NCBI GenBank assembly: GCA_003249585.1
Contig: QKIM01000603.1
Location: 1-5,322 of the forward strand
DNA length: 5,322 bases
Reading direction: 5' to 3'
Source of the DNA: Deltaproteobacteria bacterium
GTDB taxonomy: Bacteria > Myxococcota_A > Polyangia > HGW-17
The notes beneath the pieces are model-generated. The model ran no database searches. It was not told the origin of the DNA and was given only the letters and a program-made list of their open reading frames with translations. Shown here piece by piece: positions 1 to 5,002 of the stretch. Position 1 is the stretch's first letter; every line of letters starts with the position of its first letter. The position numbers were made by a program, and so were the translations under genes.

Positions 1-627
1 GCCTATGCGAGGCTGCCGGCCCAGGAGGCCCAGGCGCTCAACTATACCTGGGCCATCACGCTCGCCCTCCTGGCCGTTCCGCTGCTGAAACAGCGGCTTA
101 TGGCCACAGAGCTGGCCGCTGTCCTGGTCAGTTATTTCGGCGTCTTCATCATCTGTACCCATGGGGACATCACCGGGTTCTCCGTGGCCAGCCCCTCGGG
201 AGTCCTCCTCGCCCTGGGGTCCACCTTGCTGTGGTCGCTGTACTGGATCGCCAACACCCGGGTGACCGGGGACCCTGTGGCTGCCCTCTTCCTCAACTTT
301 CTCGGGGGCTCCGTCCTTACCGGTGTATATGTGATGGTAACTGACGTTCCCCTGGAGTGGAACGCGCACTTCGTGCTGGGGAGCATCTATATCGGCATCT
401 TCGAGATGGGGGTGACCTTCATCATCTGGCTCGCGGCCCTGAAGCGGGCCGAGAGCGCCGCCCGGGTGACGACCCTCATCTTTCTGTCTCCCCTTGTCTC
501 TCTGGTCTTCATCGGGACCATCGCTCAAGAGACCATCCATCCCTCGACCTTCGTGGGGCTCGCCTTCATCCTGGGGGGCATGGTTTTGCAGCGAAGGGGC
601 CGGGCGGCGGTCCCAGGCAGTGATTGA
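1..627 (+). CDS. EamA/DMT-family transporter, 3' portion (5' end outside window)
   Basis: This is a partial gene: the frame is open from base 1 and ends at TGA 625-627, leaving 208 visible residues. EamA-type drug/metabolite transporters are inner-membrane carriers of about 300 residues with ten helices in two repeated halves. The first visible residues, ARLPAQEAQALNYTWAI, match the LPA-x-EA-x-x-LNYTWP-type stretch that I associate with one DMT subgroup. About seven hydrophobic segments follow, for example around residues 17-29, 37-53, 62-84, 92-112, 124-147, 153-172 and 180-195. The protein ends in a short basic tail (QRRGR), typical of a cytoplasmic C-terminus. An ATG at 100 lies inside the conserved region and is not the true start. 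The transported substrate cannot be read from the sequence. No clear terminator separates it from the next gene, 76 bp downstream. Confidence 0.88.
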   Translation, partial: AYARLPAQEAQALNYTWAITLALLAVPLLKQRLMATELAAVLVSYFGVFIICTHGDITGFSVASPSGVLLALGSTLLWSLYWIANTRVTGDPVAALFLNFLGGSVLTGVYVMVTDVPLEWNAHFVLGSIYIGIFEMGVTFIIWLAALKRAESAARVTTLIFLSPLVSLVFIGTIAQETIHPSTFVGLAFILGGMVLQRRGRAAVPGSD

Positions 628-690
628 CCCGTGTCGCAGGCAATTGGGTGAGGTTCCCTCCACTCAGGCGTATCAGCAGGGGTTTTCCGT

Positions 691-700
691 GGAGGTGGAG
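691..700 (+). promoter_or_regulatory. Strong ribosome binding site deciding the lipoprotein start
   Basis: GGAGGTGGAG is a purine-rich Shine-Dalgarno sequence close to the ATG at 704 (the GGAGG core ends about 8 nt upstream). It fixes the start at 704 against the upstream in-frame codons, and it fits with the lipobox at residues 14-17. Confidence 0.7.
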
Positions 701-703
701 GCC

Positions 704-1294
704 ATGGCCCGCGCAATTCCGTACATCCTCAGTGTTCTCGCACTCACATCCTGTCTTGGTGGGGAGCGCTCCAGACGACTGTGCGAGCCATCATCACCGG
801 TGATCTCCCCTGAGGGCGCCGTTCTGATCCCTGTCGGCTCCGACGGGGCCGCCACCACGGACACGGTGTCCCTCAGGCGCACGAACCCCGTCGTCCATCT
901 CGAGCTCCGGCACGAGGGGATCGCCCTGCGAGTGCTCTACTCCGCAGATTTTCCGGATTTCCTCCCGAGGCACTCGGGAAAGGGGGACGTCACGGCCTTC
1001 TTCGAGGCCGACGGGACGCTCCTCAGGGTTCGCCTCACCAACAGCGAGAGCCTGTCACCCCTCGTCTCCCGCCGCCTCGGCCGCTGGATGACCTCGCTGG
1101 TCAACCTGCCGCTGACCGTGCAGGTCCCGGCCGTCCAGGCCGCCGGGCTGAAACGCGGCGAGCGCCAGGATGCCCTGCATGTCAGAAAGAAGCTGCAATA
1201 CCTGCGGGCCCTGTTCCAGGTGCATTTCCTCACGCCGGCCCATCGCGTCGTCCGGCTCAGACTGGGGGCCTGGGGGCCATCGAATCGGGTGTGA
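704..1294 (+). CDS. Small predicted lipoprotein, unknown function
   Basis: The gene encodes 196 residues. The ATG at 704 is chosen because GGAGGTGGAG (691-700) lies just upstream as a ribosome binding site and because it puts a lipoprotein signal at the N-terminus. That signal is a single Arg at residue 3, a hydrophobic core at 5-14, and the lipobox L14-T15-S16-C17, so the mature protein should start at lipidated Cys17. Longer in-frame starts, back to 494, would bury this signal and overlap the transporter gene. The mature part has alternating beta-like segments (residues 63-79 and 96-112), then a basic region around 149-168 (GLKRGERQ...HVRKKLQYLR). A second Cys is at 27. I recognise no family. 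The last 12 codons overlap the 3' end of the opposite-strand gene. It may share a transcript with the transporter, but the 76-bp gap leaves this open. Confidence 0.75.
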   Translation: MARAIPYILSVLALTSCLGGERSRRLCEPSSPVISPEGAVLIPVGSDGAATTDTVSLRRTNPVVHLELRHEGIALRVLYSADFPDFLPRHSGKGDVTAFFEADGTLLRVRLTNSESLSPLVSRRLGRWMTSLVNLPLTVQVPAVQAAGLKRGERQDALHVRKKLQYLRALFQVHFLTPAHRVVRLRLGAWGPSNRV

Positions 1295-1880
1295 ACACCA
1301 CCGTGTGCAGCTCGACCCCCAAAAAGTCGGCCAGCATGGTGGCCTCCCTCAGGACGAGGTCTGGCTCCCCATGGTTCAGGAGGCTGATCCTCTTGCCACT
1401 GGACGTCACGAGGTTGCACTCGGCACAGTGCTCACCTGCCCGTCGCCCTGGCTTCTCGAGGAACTGAACGGCCAGGATCTCCGACATGGAAATTCTCAGG
1501 GGGACAGGTGAGGTGGGCCCTGGCGACTGAGCGCCGATCCGGCCGATGACCGCCACGCCGGTGCCCCTGTCGAAGGTGGCCAGGGGGAGCAGGTGCCCAA
1601 GGAGCAGAAGAAAGAGGACCATGCCCAGGAGCACCGTCGGGAAGAGGACGCTCACCACCGTCCGACCTCCGAGGCCGGTCAGGAGGGGCACTCCCGCATA
1701 GAGCGCGAGCGCCAGGGGGAAGAACAGGATGAAAGCGGCCAGGAGCTTTCGGGAGATTCGGACGAGGCGCACCCGGTGTGCGTTGACGCGCTGCAGGGAG
1801 GCGTCGGGGCTTCGGGGGCCGGGAGGGGCCAGTGGCCAGCTTCGGTCCGAGTCGTCTGCGGGGACAGGAGGTCGTGTCAT
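1257..1880 (-). CDS. Two-TM membrane protein with cytoplasmic C-terminal domain
   Basis: The protein is 207 residues if it starts at the ATG read from 1880. Residues 1-45 are Pro- and Arg-rich with no signal peptide. Two strong hydrophobic helices follow (about 46-64 and 75-101), separated by a short GLGGR loop. The soluble remainder (102-207) begins with FDRGTG and holds a mixed alpha/beta segment, ISMSEILAVQFLE (130-142), then CxxC at 152-155, GKRISLLNHGEPDLVLREA (162-180) and LADFLGVELHT (183-193). This order, with a strand ending in 'GKRI', then 'HG(D/E)', then a helix ending 'FLG', is one I associate with PH-like domains in uncharacterised two-TM bacterial membrane proteins. That is a family-level impression, not a database match. 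The positive-inside rule places both ends in the cytoplasm. The longer reading frame from 2006 is rejected because its extra 42 residues look non-membrane and cover the divergent promoter region. Confidence 0.78.
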   Translation of the reverse strand: MTRPPVPADDSDRSWPLAPPGPRSPDASLQRVNAHRVRLVRISRKLLAAFILFFPLALALYAGVPLLTGLGGRTVVSVLFPTVLLGMVLFLLLLGHLLPLATFDRGTGVAVIGRIGAQSPGPTSPVPLRISMSEILAVQFLEKPGRRAGEHCAECNLVTSSGKRISLLNHGEPDLVLREATMLADFLGVELHTVVFTPDSMAPRPPV

Positions 1881-1886
1881 TCCACA

Positions 1887-1914
1887 ATTGTACCCACAGA
1901 CAAAGACCTGTAAA
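1887..1914 (-). promoter_or_regulatory. Promoter of the two-TM membrane protein gene (probably leaderless)
   Basis: Read on the minus strand, TTTACA (1914-1909; 5 of 6 to TTGACA) is followed after 16 bp by TACAAT (1892-1887; 5 of 6 to TATAAT). The A of the start codon at 1880 is the seventh base after the -10 box, where transcription would normally start. The transcript would therefore have little or no leader. No properly spaced Shine-Dalgarno sequence is present: GTGGA abuts the ATG. Confidence 0.5.
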
Positions 1915-1930
1915 GCTGAGGCTCGCGCAC

Positions 1931-1958
1931 TTGACAGCTGCCCGCCGCTGCTTACGCT
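1931..1958 (+). promoter_or_regulatory. Promoter of the zinc-ribbon gene
   Basis: A perfect -35 TTGACA (1931-1936) is followed after 16 bp by TACGCT (1953-1958), which keeps the key TA...T of the -10 consensus. The predicted transcript would start near 1965, about 19 nt before the ATG at 1984. The -35 box lies 16 bp from the -35 box of the opposite-strand promoter. Confidence 0.4.
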
Positions 1959-1983
1959 GTAGAGGAACCCATGGAGAGCGGCC

Positions 1984-2190
1984 ATGTCCCTCATGTATAC
2001 CATCAAGAAAGTGCTCGATCCCCTCGCGGCCAGGGAGGAGGAGGCCCGGCGCAGGCGGCAGCGGGAATCCGTTCCTGACCAGAATGGCGACGATCATCGG
2101 TTTCGCTGCCGGGTGTGCGGATTCGTCTCGGATCAGTGGGAGTACTGCCCCCATTGCCTGGCCGACACCATGAACCAGGTGCCCCCGTGA
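1984..2190 (+). CDS. Small zinc-ribbon protein, unknown function
   Basis: The gene encodes 68 residues and ends at TGA 2188-2190. The ATG at 1984 has GGAGAG (1973-1978) five bases upstream. A competing ATG at 1971 is in another frame and gives no meaningful protein. The N-terminal half is a charged, probably helical segment with an Arg/Glu run (residues 17-28). The C-terminal half has four cysteines, C42-x2-C45-x9-C55-x2-C58, within FRCRVCGF...EYCPHCLADTM. This is a rubredoxin-like or zinc-ribbon knuckle pair that would bind one Zn (or Fe). No membrane segment or signal is present, so it should be cytoplasmic. Such short ribbons often mediate protein or nucleic-acid contacts. The partner is unknown; the divergent two-TM membrane protein is the nearest candidate. 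It is followed by a hairpin at 2202-2225. Confidence 0.72.
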   Translation: MSLMYTIKKVLDPLAAREEEARRRRQRESVPDQNGDDHRFRCRVCGFVSDQWEYCPHCLADTMNQVPP

Positions 2191-2201
2191 GCGTGGTCCG
2201 A

Positions 2202-2225
2202 CTCCCGGGCGTGTGCCGTCGGGAG
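2202..2225 (+). terminator. Hairpin after the zinc-ribbon gene (weak terminator candidate)
   Basis: CTCCCG (2202-2207) pairs with CGGGAG (2220-2225), and inside it GGC (2208-2210) pairs with GCC (2215-2217) around a GTGT loop, leaving a 2-nt bulge. It begins 12 bp after the stop codon. No T-tract follows on the plus strand (GAGACCAAAAATC), so efficient intrinsic termination is doubtful. Confidence 0.25.
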
Positions 2226-2278
2226 GAGACCAAAAATCACCCCTGGCTGTCAACCCCGCTTTTCTGGGTTTCACTACG

Positions 2279-2295
2279 TTCCGCTTGAGGCGGAA
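2279..2295. repeat. Short perfect inverted repeat
   Basis: TTCCGC (2279-2284) and GCGGAA (2290-2295) form a perfect 6-bp inverted repeat around TTGAG. It sits at the G+C-richer edge of the AT-rich island, about 85 bp upstream of the proposed -10 box. It could be a regulator binding site or a minor hairpin. It lacks a T-tract, so a terminator role is unlikely. Confidence 0.35.
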
Positions 2296-2360
2296 ATTTG
2301 ATTGTAGTAATAATAACCATGAGTAAGGACTGTTTGGCGATTTCTTTTTCTTCTTGACAT

Positions 2361-2389
2361 TTGCATTTTTTGTGTTGGCGTGCTAAAGT
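2361..2389 (+). promoter_or_regulatory. Probable promoter of the secreted hydrolase gene
   Basis: An extended -10 element, TGCTAAAGT (2381-2389), matches TGnTATAAT at the TG and four of six core bases. A weak -35, TTGCAT (2361-2366), lies 17 bp from the core. A perfect TTGACA at 2354-2359 is 24 bp from the same -10, too far for a standard sigma-70 pair, although AT-rich flanking DNA could help. The transcript would start near 2396, about 80 nt before the gene. Confidence 0.4.
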
Positions 2390-2476
2390 AAAAGTGTGGC
2401 CGGGTACTTTTTTTATTCTGTCAATGCGCCACGAACCGCCTCCTCGACCGAGGCAATTTCCCAAGGACGTTCAACC

Positions 2477-3250
2477 ATGTTCATCCGGGCACTCTCCATC
2501 CTCCTCGCGCTCTCTGTCCTTCCGGGCAGCGCCTTTGCCGTGGGCAGCAACGGCGAGGACCACGTGGCCGGAGGGCTCCACAAGCGTCTGTTGTCGCGCA
2601 AGGGTGCCATCCACCTCTGGTGGCCCAAGGACTACGAGAAGGAAGATGCGGGGGTGGTCGTGTATCTTCATGGTTACGGCACCACTGTCGACCGGGAGTG
2701 GACCAGCAACAAGCTGGCGACTCAGTTCAAGCGCAGCGGCAAGAATGCGCTCTTCGTCGTGCCCGAGTCCCCGGCGTCCGACAAGGAAGACTTCACCTGG
2801 TTCTCCCTCGAGGCCCTCTTCAAGCTCCTCAAGACCCGATCCGTGCAGATCCCCGGCGGGAAGATCGTGATCGCCGGCCACAGCGGCGCCTTCAAGACCA
2901 TGGCGCTGTGGCTCAAGGACAAGCGCATCTCGACGCTCATCATGCTTGACGCCATGTATGGGCTGCAGTCGAAATTCCAGAGCTTCCTCACGAATTCGCA
3001 GACCACCCGCATGCTGCTCGTGTCCTATTCGACGCTCTTTACGGCCCAGTCCTTTGCAGAGAACTTCAAGTACGCCCAGAGCCGCAGGTTCATCCCCAAG
3101 TACGCCAGGCTCTTCACCAAGGCCGAGCGTCGGGCCCGGCTGCTCAACATCCGCTCTCAGTACGACCATTTCACCATCATCTCCAGCCGCAGGGTCATCC
3201 CCGTCATGCTCAAACTGACCCGCCTGGCCGCCGTCTCGCATCATAGTTGA
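2477..3250 (+). CDS. Secreted alpha/beta-hydrolase-fold protein
   Basis: The protein has 257 residues. The ATG at 2477 follows AAGGA (2463-2467) and gives a Sec signal peptide: Arg4, a hydrophobic core at 5-15, and the AxA site A19-F20-A21, with cleavage before Val22. The in-frame start at 2396 is rejected because it would put 27 residues before this signal. The alpha/beta-hydrolase features appear in order: strand and oxyanion-hole motif VVVYLHGYGT (60-69, H65-G66), the nucleophile elbow AGHSGAF (133-139, Ser136), the acid Asp158 in IMLDAMYG, and His231 in QYDHFTIIS. In the elbow the second Gly of GxSxG is Ala. Residues 160-225 form a basic lid-like region. The mature protein should be periplasmic or exported and hydrolyse an ester, amide or acyl bond; the substrate cannot be told. 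The gene is followed by a 250-bp gap and is probably monocistronic. Confidence 0.82.
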   Translation: MFIRALSILLALSVLPGSAFAVGSNGEDHVAGGLHKRLLSRKGAIHLWWPKDYEKEDAGVVVYLHGYGTTVDREWTSNKLATQFKRSGKNALFVVPESPASDKEDFTWFSLEALFKLLKTRSVQIPGGKIVIAGHSGAFKTMALWLKDKRISTLIMLDAMYGLQSKFQSFLTNSQTTRMLLVSYSTLFTAQSFAENFKYAQSRRFIPKYARLFTKAERRARLLNIRSQYDHFTIISSRRVIPVMLKLTRLAAVSHHS

Positions 3251-3313
3251 TCTTCCGTCCGTCCGAGCGGGGGAATGGCGGCTCGAACGCCCGTGGAGTC
3301 CGGCATAATTTGC

Positions 3314-3342
3314 TTGCAGGGAGGGGGGAAGCTCATTATCTT
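3314..3342 (+). promoter_or_regulatory. Candidate promoter of the large lipoprotein gene
   Basis: TTGCAG (3314-3319) and TATCTT (3337-3342) are separated by 17 bp, which would start a transcript near 3349 and leave a leader of about 150 nt. An alternative -10-like CATAAT (3304-3309) lacks a good -35 box. Each box matches its consensus only partly (3 and 4 of 6). Confidence 0.3.
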
Positions 3343-3357
3343 GGTTTCTCATGTACA

Positions 3358-3392
3358 CCGCCGAAGCGCGCGAAGGTCGCCCGTTTCGGCGG
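3358..3392 (+). promoter_or_regulatory. Long hairpin in the leader of the large lipoprotein gene
   Basis: CCGCCGAAGCG (3358-3368) pairs with CGTTTCGGCGG (3382-3392) over 11 bp with a single G-U pair. After one C/C mismatch (3369/3381), GCGA (3370-3373) pairs with TCGC (3377-3380) around an AGG loop, giving 15 pairs in total. The right arm is followed by CTTTGTGA, which is only a token T-tract. It lies between the candidate promoter and the GTG start, about 110 nt before the start. It could be an attenuator, an mRNA-stabilising stem or a weak terminator for the hydrolase transcript. I recognise no riboswitch class. Confidence 0.45.
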
Positions 3393-3439
3393 CTTTGTGA
3401 CCTCGATGGACAAGCTGCGTGTTGCACCGAGTGCTTAAC

Positions 3440-3452
3440 CGAAAGGCTTTCG
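3440..3452 (+). repeat. Small stem-loop in the lipoprotein leader
   Basis: CGAAA (3440-3444) and TTTCG (3448-3452) pair around GGC. The stem is short and lies about 35 bp upstream of the ribosome binding site. On its own it is weak evidence for regulation. Confidence 0.2.
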
Positions 3453-3487
3453 CGAGAACGCCAGATGGCAGAACACCGTGGGACAAG

Positions 3488-3493
3488 AAGGAG
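3488..3493 (+). promoter_or_regulatory. Ribosome binding site deciding the GTG start of the large lipoprotein
   Basis: AAGGAG lies seven bases before GTG 3501. No ATG in this frame offers both a ribosome binding site and a signal peptide at the N-terminus, so this site decides the GTG start. Confidence 0.7.
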
Positions 3494-3500
3494 CGACGCT

Positions 3501-4967
3501 GTGAGATACATTTTCATTTTGCTGCTGCTGGTTTCGTGCAAGGGGGAGTCTGAAAAAAAATCGGCAGATCCCGCGAAAGCCCCCACTCCTCCCATGACCG
3601 CCTCTGTCATGGCGAAGGCGCTTCCCCCCATGAAGACGGCTCCTCCCGCGAAGGTCGCGCCCGTAAAGCCCAACCCCGTGCTCAGCGACGAGCTCACCCT
3701 CGACGACATGGCCAAGATCATCGCCGGTGTGCAGCCCGCACTGTCCAAGGAGGTGAAGCCCATCGTCGAGGATCGGGAGTGGGTGTCGCACAAGAAACGT
3801 ATCGACCACACCTGGAAGAAATATGTCCACAAGCGGGAACAGGAGGTGGCCAAGTGGTCCAAGGAGTTTCTTCAGCCGGTTCACAAGGCCAGAGGGACCC
3901 TCTTCTATCCCTTCTCCGGTCCCGACATCCTCCACGCCGAGTTCTTCTTTCCCCACAGCGATCGCATCGTGATGATCGGGCTTGAGCCCGCCGGGAGCGT
4001 GCCCAACTTCAAGAAGCTCCTGAAGAAGGACTTTCACCGGTATCTGGCCCGGGTGGAGAAGACGGTGAAGCACATCACGGAGCTCTCCTTCTTCCTCACC
4101 AAATACATGGCCATGCAGATGTTTCACAAGGACGTGAGGCGTATCAACGGGACCCTCCCGACCCTGCTTTTCTTCCTGGCGCGACTGGGTCACAAGATCC
4201 TCTCAGTGGAGCGCATCACGCTCAACGCCGACGGGCAGATCGTCCACAAGGAGGGCAGGGTCATCGACCACGCCGAGGATGCCATGGCCGCCATGGGGGC
4301 GCTTTCCATGAAGGGGGCCCGCCCCGCCATGAACGCCGCCATGAAGACCCTCATGAAGGCGGCCATGGCGCCGTCTCCCGCTCCCGCGGCCATGGCCCGG
4401 GCCATGGCCGGGATGAAGGCCAGGCGCAAGAACCGCGCTCACGGTGATGACAGCGTCTTCCCCAAGAACGACTATCCCATTATCGGGAACCGCATTGCCT
4501 TCCAGCGGGCCGACGGCTCGAAGGCCGTCGTGGAGTACTTCTCCATGAACCTGGGCGACGAGAAGGTCCTCGGCCGGTTCGGGCTCAAGAAGAAGCCCGC
4601 CATCGTCAAGTTCCTGAACAGCCTGCCCATCACCACCACCTACCTCAAGAGCGCCTCCTACCTCCTGCACCGCCCCACCTTCAAGATCATCCGTGGCGTG
4701 GTGCTGGGCAAGACGAAGTTCCTGCTCCAGGACGACAGCGGGCTCCCCGTCAAGCACTTCCTGAACAAGCAGTGGGAGAACCGGTTCTTCGGCAACTACA
4801 TCCAGCCCATCAAGATGTTCGCCGTCCGCTACCAGAAGGACCTCAAGAAGATCTACCGCAACAAGAAGAAGATCGGGCCGCTCCCCTTCGATATCGGCTA
4901 CAAGGAATACAAAGGGCGTTCCAACCTGATGTTCTCCCGCCGCCTGGGTGGCTCGCCCGCCAGATAG
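3501..4967 (+). CDS. Large predicted lipoprotein with conserved YPFSGPD/GLEP motifs and a Met-rich insert
   Basis: The protein has 488 residues from GTG 3501 to TAG 4965. The signal is very short (RYIFILLLL), with lipobox L10-V11-S12-C13, so Cys13 is lipidated. A Pro/Ala/Lys-rich tether (residues 20-60) links it to a globular part. Landmarks are FYPFSGPD (135-142), FFFP (148-151), IGLEPAGSVP (159-168), LPTLLFFLARLG (219-230), LNADG (241-245), EYFSMNL (345-351), YLKSASYLLH (381-390), LLQDDSGLP (408-416), FFGNYIQPIKMF (429-440) and LPFDIGY (461-467), with GRSNLMFSRR near the end. I recall these landmarks from uncharacterised proteins in diverse bacteria; no function is known to me. Residues 260-310 are a Met/Ala-rich stretch that looks like an insert. 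Lysine is unusually frequent. The methyltransferase gene begins 35 bp downstream and may be co-transcribed. Starting at ATG 3351 would add 50 residues before the signal and is rejected. Confidence 0.82.
   Translation: MRYIFILLLLVSCKGESEKKSADPAKAPTPPMTASVMAKALPPMKTAPPAKVAPVKPNPVLSDELTLDDMAKIIAGVQPALSKEVKPIVEDREWVSHKKRIDHTWKKYVHKREQEVAKWSKEFLQPVHKARGTLFYPFSGPDILHAEFFFPHSDRIVMIGLEPAGSVPNFKKLLKKDFHRYLARVEKTVKHITELSFFLTKYMAMQMFHKDVRRINGTLPTLLFFLARLGHKILSVERITLNADGQIVHKEGRVIDHAEDAMAAMGALSMKGARPAMNAAMKTLMKAAMAPSPAPAAMARAMAGMKARRKNRAHGDDSVFPKNDYPIIGNRIAFQRADGSKAVVEYFSMNLGDEKVLGRFGLKKKPAIVKFLNSLPITTTYLKSASYLLHRPTFKIIRGVVLGKTKFLLQDDSGLPVKHFLNKQWENRFFGNYIQPIKMFAVRYQKDLKKIYRNKKKIGPLPFDIGYKEYKGRSNLMFSRRLGGSPAR
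4282..4415 (+). repeat. Low-complexity Met/Ala-coding stretch with repeated CCATGG
   Basis: Five CCATGG hexamers (4282, 4291, 4363, 4390, 4402) lie within about 125 bp, mostly as GCCATGGCC-like units encoding Ala-Met-Ala. The segment encodes residues 261-305 of the large lipoprotein, with ten methionines. It is degenerate rather than a clean tandem repeat, and looks like expansion of a simple codon pattern inside a gene. Confidence 0.6.
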
Positions 4968-5002
4968 TCGGCCCCCGGACACGACCCCGACCGCAGGCCG
5001 CC

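Larger units (their letters stand above)
2271..2400. other. AT-rich island in the intergenic region
   Basis: By hand count this 130-bp stretch is about 38% G+C, against clearly G+C-rich coding sequence on both sides. It has long T-rich runs (2341-2354, 2366-2371) and AT-only patches (TAATAATAA near 2307-2316). It probably serves as an upstream promoter region for the hydrolase gene. A 12-codon frame (ATG 2319) lacks a ribosome binding site and lies upstream of the promoter, so it is not called. Confidence 0.6.

Noticed and set aside
1914..1939. AGCTG...CAGCT inverted repeat between the divergent promoters, as an operator
   Set aside because: Arms are only 5 bp with a 16-bp spacer and do not extend; expected by chance in this composition.
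1432..2274. Long minus-strand open frame (280 codons)
   Set aside because: It is the +1 shadow of the two-TM gene: very Pro/Arg-rich, no domain or membrane pattern, and it crosses the divergent promoter region and the zinc-ribbon gene.
2237..2464. Minus-strand open frame of 75 codons across the AT-rich island
   Set aside because: It would start at a non-ATG codon, has no ribosome binding site, and its Lys-rich content comes from the T-tracts. The region is better explained as a promoter.
3264..3285. CGAGC/GCTCG inverted repeat after the hydrolase stop, as a terminator
   Set aside because: Only 5 bp with a 12-nt loop and no T-tract follow; too weak to call.
3247..3438. Plus-strand open frame of 63 codons between the hydrolase and lipoprotein genes
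   Set aside because: It overlaps the hydrolase stop codon, has no domain, and spans the promoter and hairpin. Composition looks non-coding.
2471..3862. Very long minus-strand open frame (463 codons) opposite the hydrolase and lipoprotein genes
   Set aside because: It lies antisense to two genes with clear signal peptides and motifs, and its composition follows the G+C-biased third positions of those genes. No family is recognisable.
3435..4193. Minus-strand open frame (252 codons) opposite the lipoprotein N-terminal half
   Set aside because: Shadow of the plus-strand gene, which has a lipobox and a ribosome binding site.
4203..4982. Minus-strand open frame rich in Gly, His, Leu and Val opposite the large lipoprotein
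   Set aside because: Its Gly/His repeats are the reverse complement of the CCATGG-rich Met/Ala segment. It has no ribosome binding site or domain.
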